The position numbers were made by a program, and so were the translations under genes. The notes beneath the pieces were generated by a model. That model saw only the letters and a program-made list of their open reading frames with translations, searched no databases and was not told where the DNA came from. 8,863 nucleotides of DNA from Chitinophagaceae bacterium (lineage in GTDB: Bacteria > Bacteroidota > Bacteroidia > Chitinophagales > Chitinophagaceae): contig PLEB01000366.1 of NCBI GenBank assembly GCA_003136915.1, positions 1,168 to 10,030 of the forward strand. The letters are read 5' to 3'. This document shows positions 1-6,019 of the stretch, piece by piece. Position 1 is the first letter of the stretch; each line of letters opens with the position of its first letter.

Positions 1-696
1 CCTGTCTTCCACCCCACTTACATCCAGCCTGGTCTTCATAATCTGCTTTACTGTAATGTGGCCAAATTTGATGATCCCTTTCAGGATGTTTTTTTCTTCC
101 GCCGTTGTGTCATTGTCAATCGCGTGATCCAGTTCCTCCAGACTGTTTGCTGCAGAACGCTGACTTCCGAACAAGCGCTCCAGTTTTTCTGACTGGAATG
201 CGAGCAGTATTCCTACCCGTCTAAAAAGCAAATGAATGACTTCCGTAACGCCTGAAGTATAGAAAGCAAACTGAAGCGTATTCTGGCTTGCCCATACCTT
301 CGGCATAACTTCTCCAAAAAGGATAAGTACAAAACTGACCATGATCACTTTGATAAGAAACTCAAAAAACCAGTAGTCCTGCTTAAAAGGTATGACCTGG
401 TCTATGAGGAAATTGGAAAGAATGATGATGGCGATATTCAGCAGAATATTTGCGATAAGTAGTGAAGCCAGCAGGGTCCTGGGTTCCTCAAGCAGATTTA
501 CGATCCTTCTCCATGAGCTGTCTTGTTTTGTTTTCAGGATGTTAATTTCCTTATCGCTGAGAGAAAAAAAGGCGATCCGGGATCCGGAAACAATAAAAGA
601 CATAACAAGAAAAAAAAGAATTAGGATTACCAGGACCGTAGTAGCCTGAACATTGATGATCAGTAGAAAATCAGGCAACCCGCTTGTTGTTGACAT
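1..696 (-). CDS. gldE: GldE-like CNNM/CBS-domain membrane protein, N-terminal 232 residues (runs off the left edge)
   Basis: The frame is open from the ATG at 694-696 to the window edge, giving 232 residues of a protein that usually has about 430-450. Hydrophobic segments lie near residues 20-37, 75-98 and 112-131, matching the DUF21/CNNM transmembrane domain. Family-like motifs are SGSRIAFFSLSDKE (37-50) and FGEVMPKVWASQN (127-139). The stretch TVKQIMKTRLDV (215-226) marks entry into the first CBS domain, and the rest of the CBS pair and the CorC/HlyC-type C-terminal domain lie outside the window. Proteins of this type are related to TlyC/CorC/CNNM, which are linked to metal ion handling. 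In gliding Bacteroidota GldE works with GldD in motility, but it is also found in non-gliding species, so gliding cannot be concluded. It lies 56 bases downstream of ssb on the same strand, consistent with the mutY-ssb-gldE order I recall from this phylum. I see no in-frame ATG upstream of the chosen start. Confidence 0.87.
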   Translation of the reverse strand, partial: MSTTSGLPDFLLIINVQATTVLVILILFFLVMSFIVSGSRIAFFSLSDKEINILKTKQDSSWRRIVNLLEEPRTLLASLLIANILLNIAIIILSNFLIDQVIPFKQDYWFFEFLIKVIMVSFVLILFGEVMPKVWASQNTLQFAFYTSGVTEVIHLLFRRVGILLAFQSEKLERLFGSQRSAANSLEELDHAIDNDTTAEEKNILKGIIKFGHITVKQIMKTRLDVSGVEDR

Positions 697-752
697 GCTC
701 CGTACGGTTATTTCAGGTCGGTAAATTTATATAAAATCTCCGGCTATTTCCT

Positions 753-1187
753 TCAATAAGGCAAATCGGGTGAAGGTTCACCAACTGGCGGTCCTTCTGT
801 ACCGTTCCCTCCTTCCATTCCTTCCTGAGGAGGCAGATGAGAATGAGCAGCATCGGATCGCTTATCAAGCATGATCAGATTGTCGCCAACTACTTCCGTG
901 GCAAATTTTTTATTCCCCTCTTTATCTTCCCAGCTGCGCGTTCGCAGCCTTCCTTCAATATAAACAAGGCTCCCTTTATGCAGATATTTGCTGGCTAGTT
1001 CTGCCAGCCCTCTCCAGAGAACCACCGTGTGCCATTCTGTTTGCGAGATCAATTTTCCTGCCCTGTCTTTGAACGTTTCCGTAGTAGCGAGCGAAAATTT
1101 AGCCACTCCGATATTTCCTTCCAGGTACTGGACATCAGGATCCTTGCCCAAATTTCCAATGAGCGTTACTCTGTTAACACCTCTCAT
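753..1187 (-). CDS. ssb: Single-stranded DNA-binding protein
   Basis: This 144-residue protein has a clear OB fold at about residues 1-108. The N-terminus MRGVNRVTLIGNLGKDPDVQ is typical, followed by the core EWHTVVLWRGLAELASKYLHKG (51-72), VYIEGRLRTRSW (75-86) and FATEVVGDNLIML (95-107). Residues 109-139 are a Gly/Pro/Glu-rich disordered tail. The last residues are PSPDLPY, the acidic-hydrophobic tip that normally recruits repair and replication partners such as RecO, PriA and exonuclease I. The usual last residue is Phe, so Tyr here is notable. As a tetramer it coats single-stranded DNA in replication, recombination and repair. It lies between mutY (106 bases upstream) and gldE (56 bases downstream), so a shared minus-strand transcript is likely. 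The ATG start gives the standard N-terminus and needs no extension. Confidence 0.95.
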   Translation of the reverse strand: MRGVNRVTLIGNLGKDPDVQYLEGNIGVAKFSLATTETFKDRAGKLISQTEWHTVVLWRGLAELASKYLHKGSLVYIEGRLRTRSWEDKEGNKKFATEVVGDNLIMLDKRSDAAHSHLPPQEGMEGGNGTEGPPVGEPSPDLPY

Positions 1188-1241
1188 ACCTGTTTATTTA
1201 AATTTATAATGCTGGTGCTGATGGCCATTTCTGTTTTAGGG

Positions 1242-1265
1242 AAAATCCGGCAAGGATTATCCGGA
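1242..1265 (-). terminator. Weak terminator-like hairpin after mutY
   Basis: On the minus strand the sequence reads AATCC-TTGCC-GGATT followed by TT (stem arms at 1254-1258 and 1244-1248). An alternative, TCCGG/CCGGA, pairs 1261-1265 with 1246-1250 and is followed by TTTT. Only five base pairs form in either case and the U tract is short, so termination between mutY and ssb would be partial at best. It could equally be chance structure. Confidence 0.22.
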
Positions 1266-1293
1266 GAATAACCATCAAAAGCTTTACCAGAAT

Positions 1294-2367
1294 TCAGGCC
1301 AGCAGGTGTGCGGAATCCTTTAGATAAGTGCGGATCATTCGGGGAAAGGGAAAAAGGTTCAGTTGATGGCTGTCTATAAGCATGTATTCGGAGAGGCTGT
1401 TCTGCTGCTTATTCAGCCTGATATGGATAAAACGGCCATTAATCGTTTGGTGAGTAAGCGTTTGGCGAAGCACATCCGAAATATGAAGGATCCGAAAACC
1501 GACTTTTCCAAAATGCTCCCGCATGAACCCCGAATTTTTTATTTTCCTTTGAGGCATAATTTTCCCAGTTTCCCATAAAACAAATTCAAAGAGATTTTCC
1601 CAGATATCCTTTTGCCTCCTTTCCCTGATCCAGTATTTCCCATCTCCCGCGTCCACAATGAAATAATAAAACCAGCGGATTTTTCTTGGTGCTGCCTTTT
1701 TCGCAACGGGCAGCAGATCGACCCAATGATGCTGAAATGCCTGACAATTTTCAGACAAAAAACAGTTCTCACATAAAGGATTTTTCGGCTTACAGATTAC
1801 TGCACCAAAATCCATGACGGCCTGATTATAAAGTGCAGGATCTTTCTTATATAAAAGGGTCTGGGCCAGCGATTGATAAAGATTTTTCCCTTTCGCCGAT
1901 TGAACACTCGTACGGATACCAAAATATCTGGCCAACACGCGCTTAACATTTCCGTCGAGCACGGCGTAAGGAAGACCGAAAGCAAAGGAGGCGATCGCTG
2001 CTGCTGTGTAGGAACCGATTCCCGGTAGATCCATGATGCTTTCGTAAGATGATGGAAATCTTCCCTGATGACCGGATGCGATTATTTTTGCTGTTGATAT
2101 CAGGTTGCGGCAACGATTATAATATCCCAACCCTTCCCATAGCTTAAAGACTTCCTTTTCTCCTGCCTTTGCGAGCAATTTCACCGTCGGATACCTGTTA
2201 ACGAATTTCTCATAGTATGCCATTCCCTGGCCCACGCGCGTTTGCTGAAGAATGATTTCCCTCAGCCAAACCAGGTAGGGATCTTTTTCTCCTTTCCAGG
2301 GCATCTGCCGGGTATTTTCAGTGCGATTCCAAAGGAGTAATTTTTTACTGAAATCCAGGGAAATCAT
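1294..2367 (-). CDS. mutY: Adenine DNA glycosylase MutY (A/G-specific)
   Basis: This 357-residue protein removes adenine mispaired with 8-oxoguanine or guanine, starting base excision repair. All family landmarks are visible. The helix-hairpin-helix glycosylase core covers about residues 15-210. The catalytic Glu37 lies in REIILQQT, the hairpin is LPGIGSYTAAAIA (114-126), and the catalytic Asp138 lies in AVLDGNVKRV. The [4Fe-4S] ligands are Cys192, Cys199, Cys202 and Cys208 (C-x6-C-x2-C-x5-C). These positions match the E. coli numbering as I know it. The C-terminal NUDIX-like 8-oxoG recognition domain covers about 228-350 and contains LTHQTINGRFIHI (304-316). The ATG at 2365-2367 gives a normal N-terminus. 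The gene is divergent from the HU gene and is first of the mutY-ssb-gldE set. No truncation or missing catalytic residue is seen. Confidence 0.97.
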   Translation of the reverse strand: MISLDFSKKLLLWNRTENTRQMPWKGEKDPYLVWLREIILQQTRVGQGMAYYEKFVNRYPTVKLLAKAGEKEVFKLWEGLGYYNRCRNLISTAKIIASGHQGRFPSSYESIMDLPGIGSYTAAAIASFAFGLPYAVLDGNVKRVLARYFGIRTSVQSAKGKNLYQSLAQTLLYKKDPALYNQAVMDFGAVICKPKNPLCENCFLSENCQAFQHHWVDLLPVAKKAAPRKIRWFYYFIVDAGDGKYWIRERRQKDIWENLFEFVLWETGKIMPQRKIKNSGFMREHFGKVGFRILHISDVLRQTLTHQTINGRFIHIRLNKQQNSLSEYMLIDSHQLNLFPFPRMIRTYLKDSAHLLA

Positions 2368-2467
2368 AGTGGAAAAAAATTTTTTATAATTATTAGTTTG
2401 CTGGTTATCAGCTATTTATAATTTATTGAAATGCAGGGGATTATAACCATCGATTTTTTAAAAAAAC

Positions 2468-2504
2468 TTGTTGCTGAGAAATAGGTTGTGGATTAATTTT
2501 TTTG
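2468..2504 (+). promoter_or_regulatory. Candidate promoter of the HU-TPR genes
   Basis: The known Bacteroidota sigma-A promoter is a TTG near -33 and TAnnTTTG near -7. Here TTGTTG (2468-2473) is followed by TAATTTTTTTG (2494-2504). The TA-to-TTTG distance is three bases longer than consensus, so the match is imperfect. It would start transcription near 2510, leaving a leader of roughly 35 bases before the HU ATG at 2545. The surrounding divergent region (2368-2544) is AT-rich and must also contain the mutY promoter, which I could not place confidently. Confidence 0.35.
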
Positions 2505-2544
2505 TTATATATTTAAAATCAGAAACTTATAAAACAATTGAGCC

Positions 2545-2865
2545 ATGAGAAAGGCGGACCTCGTTAATCAAATTTCGGATAAAACAGGGATACCTAAGGT
2601 AGACGTTCTGGTTACGTTAGAAACTATGTTCAAAGAGGTTAAAGACACGCTCTCCAAAGGTGAAAACATTTATATACGTGGATTCGGAAGTTTTATTACC
2701 AAAAAGCGGGCAGCTAAAATTGGGCGCAATATAAAAAAGAATATTGCGGTTCATATTCCGGAGCATTTCATCCCTTCTTTTAAACCTGCAAAAGAATTTG
2801 TTGCCGAAGTGAAAAAATTGCAGTTCATTAAGGATAATCAGCCAAACCCTGATGAAGAGATGTAA
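2545..2865 (+). CDS. HU/IHF-family DNA-binding protein
   Basis: This is a 106-residue histone-like protein, slightly longer than the usual 90 or so because of an acidic tail (97-106, ending NPDEEM). The N-terminal helices (MRKADLVNQISDKTGIPK, ETMFKEVKDTLSKGE) form the dimer base. IYIRGFGSF (42-50) is the typical beta strand leading into the arm. GRNIKKN (60-66) is the arm tip and IPEHFIPSFKPAKEF (71-85) the return strand. The family binds and bends DNA as a dimer and compacts the nucleoid. The arm tip reads RNIKKN rather than the classical RNPxTG, so the intercalating proline is absent. I recall similar tips in other Bacteroidota members. It is first in a plus-strand set with the TPR gene 22 bases downstream. 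The ATG start is well placed and has no Shine-Dalgarno sequence. Confidence 0.93.
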   Translation: MRKADLVNQISDKTGIPKVDVLVTLETMFKEVKDTLSKGENIYIRGFGSFITKKRAAKIGRNIKKNIAVHIPEHFIPSFKPAKEFVAEVKKLQFIKDNQPNPDEEM

Positions 2866-2887
2866 TTTCGCCGGATAAAGTCCTTAT

Positions 2888-3742
2888 GTGAAGCAACAAC
2901 AATTTATTGTGGCCGGATTTGGAATACTGATCCTGGTTGTTTTTTATTTTTTTGGAAACACTGTTCCCACGCTTAAAAAATCTGAGACGGCAAGCGGTAC
3001 GGCGGAACCTGCTAAAACGCTTGATATCAAGGGAATCCTTGAAGAAAGCAAGTCCAAACTCAGTCCATCACAACTTGCTCATGTGAACCGCCTTGAAAAC
3101 GCGGTTGTGAGGGGAGATGTGAAGAATCAGCAGATAGCCGCTTATGATCAGCTGTCGAGGTTCTGGAAAGATTCGGTCCAAAATGCCTTCCTCCCTTCAG
3201 CCTATTATCTGGCAGAGGCAGCAAAATTGGAAAATTCTGAAAAAAGTCTCACTTTTGCAGCCCAATTATTTTTGAGCAATCTGCGAGCCCAGGATAATTC
3301 TGTATTGAAAAGCTGGATGGCAAATCAGAGCCGGGACCTTTTTGAAAGGGCAGAAAAGCTGGATCCTTCCAATGATTCAACAATAATCGGATTAGGTGCT
3401 ACGTATATTTTCGGAAGTAACGGACAGGAGCCGGCGGATGTGATGAGAGGAATTCAGCAAATCCTGGCCGTGGTCAAAAGGGATTCACTGAACATGTATG
3501 CGCAATTGATTCTGGGTCTTGGTGGAATAGAATCGGGGCAATACGATAAAGCGATCCCACGGCTGATGAAGGTCGTTCACTATGATCCTGAAAACCTCGA
3601 AGCCACCCTGAGTTTAGGCGAAGCTTATGAAAGAACCGGCGACGGTGCATCTGCCAGAAAATGGTACACTGCCGCAAAGAAAATTTCGAATAACCCAGAC
3701 CTGGTCAATGCGATCAATGAAAGACTGGCGTCATTAAAATAA
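2888..3742 (+). CDS. Membrane-anchored tetratricopeptide-repeat protein of unknown function
   Basis: This 284-residue protein has an N-terminal membrane anchor (about residues 7-23, IVAGFGILILVVFYFFG) with no cleavage site or lipobox visible. A short polar linker (28-45) and a helical domain follow. TPR-like helical pairs are clearest at 203-265, where LGGIESGQYDKAIPRLMKVV and LGEAYERTGDGASARKWYTAA fit the repeat pattern, and an earlier one is probable around 150-175. The soluble part is probably periplasmic. TPRs bind proteins, but the partner is unknown. The only possible start is GTG at 2888, because an in-frame stop lies at 2876-2878 and no ATG comes before the hydrophobic segment. An ATG one frame over (2886-2888) is immediately followed by TGA and overlaps the GTG. 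The gene sits between HU and the small basic gene, an arrangement I associate with Bacteroidota, suggesting a conserved but unassigned role. Confidence 0.85.
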   Translation: MKQQQFIVAGFGILILVVFYFFGNTVPTLKKSETASGTAEPAKTLDIKGILEESKSKLSPSQLAHVNRLENAVVRGDVKNQQIAAYDQLSRFWKDSVQNAFLPSAYYLAEAAKLENSEKSLTFAAQLFLSNLRAQDNSVLKSWMANQSRDLFERAEKLDPSNDSTIIGLGATYIFGSNGQEPADVMRGIQQILAVVKRDSLNMYAQLILGLGGIESGQYDKAIPRLMKVVHYDPENLEATLSLGEAYERTGDGASARKWYTAAKKISNNPDLVNAINERLASLK

Positions 3743-3743
3743 G

Positions 3744-3757
3744 CGCTCCGAGGAGCG
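3744..3757. repeat. Perfect inverted repeat just after the TPR stop codon
   Basis: CGCTCC-GA-GGAGCG begins two bases after the TAA; in RNA it would fold as a 5-bp stem with a 4-base CGAG loop. On the plus strand it is followed by AAGAAAAAATATT rather than a U tract, so it is not a canonical terminator. It may stabilise the 3' end of the upstream message or mark a processing site between the TPR gene and the small basic gene. Confidence 0.5.
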
Positions 3758-3794
3758 AAGAAAAAATATTAGTTCACTAAAAAAGCATTCATCA

Positions 3795-3890
3795 ATGCCT
3801 TGTGGTAAAAAAAGGAAGCGGCATAAAATTGCGACCCATAAAAGAAAGAAAAGATTGCGTAAGAATCGTCATAAAAAAAGAAATAAATAA
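3795..3890 (+). CDS. 31-residue very basic protein, probable small ribosomal protein (bL38-like)
   Basis: The frame encodes 31 residues starting MPCGKKRKRHKIATHKRK and ending RHKKRNK, with about twenty Lys, Arg and His residues and no acidic residue. Such a protein can only plausibly bind RNA. It closely resembles the tiny conserved protein that I recall being identified in the Bacteroidota ribosome and named bL38. That identification is from memory and was not searched. Context supports a real gene: it lies between the TPR gene and rng, keeps its own ATG, and is followed within ten bases by a good intrinsic terminator. An overlapping frame (3802-4047) reads through the terminator and has no recognisable composition, so I prefer the short frame. 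Its size means automatic gene finders will often miss it. It could instead be a different RNA-binding peptide. Confidence 0.75.
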   Translation: MPCGKKRKRHKIATHKRKKRLRKNRHKKRNK

Positions 3891-3899
3891 ACGCACTCC

Positions 3900-3926
3900 G
3901 GACCGGATGCCCTACGGTCTATTTTT
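3900..3926 (+). terminator. Intrinsic terminator after the small basic gene
   Basis: GACCG (3901-3905) pairs with CGGTC (3915-3919) around a nine-base loop, with a possible G-U pair at 3900/3920. The run ATTTTT (3921-3926) follows. It begins ten bases after the stop codon at 3888-3890. This should end most transcripts of the HU-TPR-basic protein set before rng. Confidence 0.65.
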
Positions 3927-3980
3927 CCAGCTGAATCAATTTATTTACTTACGCTACATAAATGCTTACATGCATCCATA

Positions 3981-4012
3981 TTGGCGCTTAACTAAATCCT
4001 CTTCAGCATTTG
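3981..4012 (+). promoter_or_regulatory. Weak candidate promoter for rng
   Basis: TTGG (3981-3984) and AGCATTTG (4005-4012) are spaced as the phylum's -33 and -7 elements would be, but the second lacks the TA of TAnnTTTG. The terminator at 3900-3926 implies that a promoter should exist somewhere between it and the rng start. This is the best match I see by eye. Confidence 0.25.
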
Positions 4013-4046
4013 GATTCCTTTTTAGTGATGTACAGGTTAAGCAGTA

Positions 4047-4063
4047 AATGTTACGAAAACATT
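4047..4063 (+). promoter_or_regulatory. Hairpin enclosing the rng start codon
   Basis: AATGTT (4047-4052) and AACATT (4058-4063) are perfect reverse complements around a five-base ACGAA loop. The right arm includes the first two bases of the TTG start at 4062-4064. The left arm contains an out-of-frame ATG (4048) that opens a five-codon frame whose TGA (4063-4065) overlaps the TTG. Together these could limit initiation or couple it to translation of the mini-frame. The stem is AT-rich and only 6 bp, so its stability is modest. Confidence 0.4.
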
Positions 4064-5618
4064 GAATAAGGAACTGATCATAAATGCAGTCCCTCAGGGA
4101 GTAGAAATAGCCCTGCTGGAAGATAAAAAGCTGGTAGAATTGCACCATGAAAAAGCTGACGCCAGCTTTGCCGTTGGTGATTTATATCTGGGGAAGGTAA
4201 AAAAACTCATCCCCGGGCTGAACGCAGCTTTTGTTGATGTGGGATTTGAAAAAGATGCCTTTCTCCATTATACCGATCTAAGCCCTTATGCACGGTCCCT
4301 GCTCAAATTCACACAGCAGAGCATTCAGGATAATACCCATGAAAACGGGTTTGATTTCGGTTCATTTACTGTTGAACCGGAGATCGTAAAAACAGGGAAG
4401 ATAAATGAGGTGCTGAGCGGCAAGCCGAATATTCTGGTGCAGATTCTCAAAGAGCCGATCGCAGCCAAGGGCCCCCGCCTGAGTTGCGAAATCTCACTGC
4501 CCGGACGATTCGTGGTCATTACGCCGTTCAATGATATTGTGGCAGTTTCCCGAAAAATTCATTCATCCGACGAAAGAAAGAGGCTCCAGAAAATTGTGGA
4601 AGCCATCAAGCCAAAGAATTTCGGTGTGATTGTGCGTACAGCAGCTGAAGGGAAAAATACAGCCGAGTTACATGAAGACCTTAGCGATCTGGTTGCTACC
4701 TGGAAGCTGATCCAGCATAATCTGAAAGGAGCCGTTGCCCCCGCCAAGATTCTCAGTGAGCAAACCAAGACCACCAGTATGCTCAGGGACCTGCTCAATG
4801 AAGATTTCAATAAGATCGTAGTTAACGACCGCAACCTGTATAATGACACCCGCACCTATATTCAGCGGATTGCGGCCGACAAAATAGATATCGTCTCCTT
4901 TTATAACAATGGTTCGCCGATATTTGACCATTTCGGCATTACCAAACAGGTGAAAGCCGCTTTTGGAAAAACTGTTAACCTGCCCAGTGGAGCCTATCTT
5001 ATCGTTGAACACACAGAAGCTCTGCACGTGATTGACGTGAACAGCGGATACAAAAGCGTAAGCAATAACCAGGAACAAAATGCGCTCGAAACCAATCTGG
5101 AGGCAGCTGAAGAAATCGCGCGGCAACTTCGCCTCAGAGATTTGGGCGGAATCATCGTGGCTGATTTTATTGACATGAAATTCCCGGATAACAAAAGGAA
5201 GCTGGTGGAAGCCATGGAATCCTTCATGCGTACCGATCGCGCCAAGCATGCAGTGCTCCCCATCTCCAAATTCGGATTGATGCAGATCACCCGCCAGCGG
5301 ATGAAACCACAGATCACCATCAATACCCAGGAAACCTGCCCTACCTGCAATGGCACAGGTAAAATCTCATCGGCCCTGATCCTGGAAGATGAAATTGAGA
5401 AGAATCTGAGTTATCTGCTGAATCATCAACATAAGGACCTTACCCTGACCGTGCATCCCATCATGCATGCCTATTTAACCAAAGGGGGCTTTTTCTTCAG
5501 CAAAAGATCCAAGTGGCGCTGGAAATATAAGCAGCCGGTCCAGATTAAGGCCAATACGAACTACCACATGACAGAATTCCATTTCTTCGATAAACATGAG
5601 GAAGAAATCAAGCTCTAA
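4062..5618 (+). CDS. rng: Ribonuclease G (RNase E/G family endoribonuclease)
   Basis: This 518-residue protein is the short RNase G form, lacking the long scaffold tail of RNase E. The N-terminus MNKELIINAVPQGVEIALLED is typical. The S1-like RNA-binding domain follows (about 35-145), including GDLYLGKVKKLIPGLNAAFVDVG (39-61), the 5'-sensor region and a DNase I-like catalytic domain. The metal-binding aspartates are Asp325 in HVIDVNSGYKS and Asp368 in IIVADFIDMKF. The zinc-link Cys pair is Cys426/Cys429 (CPTC), with ITRQRMKP just before it. The enzyme cuts single-stranded AU-rich RNA in rRNA maturation and mRNA decay. The start must be TTG at 4062: an in-frame stop lies at 4038-4040 and no ATG or GTG is in frame between, while the family N-terminus begins exactly there. 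It follows the small probable ribosomal protein gene, fitting a translation and RNA-processing neighbourhood. Confidence 0.97.
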   Translation: MNKELIINAVPQGVEIALLEDKKLVELHHEKADASFAVGDLYLGKVKKLIPGLNAAFVDVGFEKDAFLHYTDLSPYARSLLKFTQQSIQDNTHENGFDFGSFTVEPEIVKTGKINEVLSGKPNILVQILKEPIAAKGPRLSCEISLPGRFVVITPFNDIVAVSRKIHSSDERKRLQKIVEAIKPKNFGVIVRTAAEGKNTAELHEDLSDLVATWKLIQHNLKGAVAPAKILSEQTKTTSMLRDLLNEDFNKIVVNDRNLYNDTRTYIQRIAADKIDIVSFYNNGSPIFDHFGITKQVKAAFGKTVNLPSGAYLIVEHTEALHVIDVNSGYKSVSNNQEQNALETNLEAAEEIARQLRLRDLGGIIVADFIDMKFPDNKRKLVEAMESFMRTDRAKHAVLPISKFGLMQITRQRMKPQITINTQETCPTCNGTGKISSALILEDEIEKNLSYLLNHQHKDLTLTVHPIMHAYLTKGGFFFSKRSKWRWKYKQPVQIKANTNYHMTEFHFFDKHEEEIKL

Positions 5619-5624
5619 ACGCCC

Positions 5625-5652
5625 AATCCAATACGGATTTTACCCTTTTTTA
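5625..5652 (+). terminator. Probable weak terminator of rng
   Basis: AATCC (5625-5629) pairs with GGATT (5635-5639) around a five-base loop, starting seven bases after the rng stop. It is followed by TTACCC and then a T run. The stem has only five pairs and the U tract is interrupted, so it is plausible but not strong. Confidence 0.35.
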
Positions 5653-5900
5653 CCCCCCAAATTGTCGTTTTTACATTATAAAATAATATAATATGGTGTT
5701 TTCCCATGAATATTATTTTTTTGTAGCAAAACAACAATTTCCGATCATAACCAAGGATTTATTTCCAGCAGATTAAGCCTTGTGGCTGATTAAAAAAATA
5801 AGTGTAAATACTTAGTTCACAGTCATTTATGAGTTATTTAATTCCTGAATGAATGGGAATGCTGAAGATTTAAAGTTATTAACAGGAATAAAAATTTATT

Positions 5901-5929
5901 TTGTTATGTGACCTGATTTTGTAATTTAG
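5901..5929 (+). promoter_or_regulatory. Candidate promoter upstream of the radA leader
   Basis: TTG (5901-5903, in a TTTTG context) is followed after 18 bases by TAATTTAG (5922-5929). This differs from the phylum's -7 element TAnnTTTG at one base. The predicted start would be near 5936, placing the terminator hairpin at 5952-5992 inside the radA leader. It is the best match in the region, but was found by eye only. Confidence 0.4.
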
Positions 5930-5951
5930 TGGAAGAATTTAATGGGTTAGT

Positions 5952-5992
5952 AAGTAAAAGGTCGGCTCTCGTAGCTGGCCTTTTTACTTTTT
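5952..5992 (+). terminator. Strong intrinsic terminator hairpin 27 bases before radA
   Basis: The inner stem AAAAGGTCGGCT (5956-5967) pairs with AGCTGGCCTTTT (5973-5984) around the loop CTCGT (5968-5972), with two G-U pairs. After one bulged T the stem extends through AAGT/ACTT (5952-5955 with 5986-5989), giving about 16 pairs. The T run at 5981-5985 is the U tract if only the inner stem forms. The A run on the left arm makes it potentially bidirectional. It lies only 27 bases before the radA ATG and about 330 bases after rng, so it probably ends a separate RNA or acts as an attenuator. Confidence 0.75.
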
Positions 5993-6019
5993 GGCATTTT
6001 CAGCCACTACCTTTAGCGA

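Larger units (their letters stand above)
5619..6019. other. AT-rich non-coding region between rng and radA
   Basis: About 400 bases with no convincing protein frame on either strand and no recognisable tRNA or other standard RNA. Its left end has a weak terminator-like hairpin for rng. Its right end has a promoter-like sequence and a strong terminator just before radA, listed separately. The middle (about 5660-5900) is very AT-rich with only short inverted repeats, such as AGCC/GGCT at 5777-5788. It may be simply intergenic or hold a small RNA ending at the 5952-5992 terminator. Confidence 0.5.

Noticed and set aside
392..649. 85-codon plus-strand frame opposite gldE
   Set aside because: It is antisense to the membrane segments of gldE, which has recognisable family motifs on the minus strand.
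1242..1264. Repeated ATCCGG (1245-1250 and 1259-1264)
   Set aside because: Only two copies of six bases occur, not enough for a repeat element. It is mentioned only as part of a weak hairpin.
2403..2448. Inverted repeat GGTTAT...ATAACC between mutY and the HU gene
   Set aside because: Only six bases match, with 34 bases between, in an AT-rich region. This is expected by chance and no operator family is recognised.
3802..4047. 81-codon frame overlapping the small basic gene
   Set aside because: It is one frame off the 31-codon gene, runs through the terminator at 3900-3926, and its early lysines and arginines simply come from the A-rich codons of the real gene.
4668..5249. 193-codon open frame antisense to rng
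   Set aside because: It lies fully inside the catalytic region of rng, whose sense frame carries the conserved motifs including both catalytic aspartates. The antisense translation resembles no family I know, so it is a codon-bias shadow.
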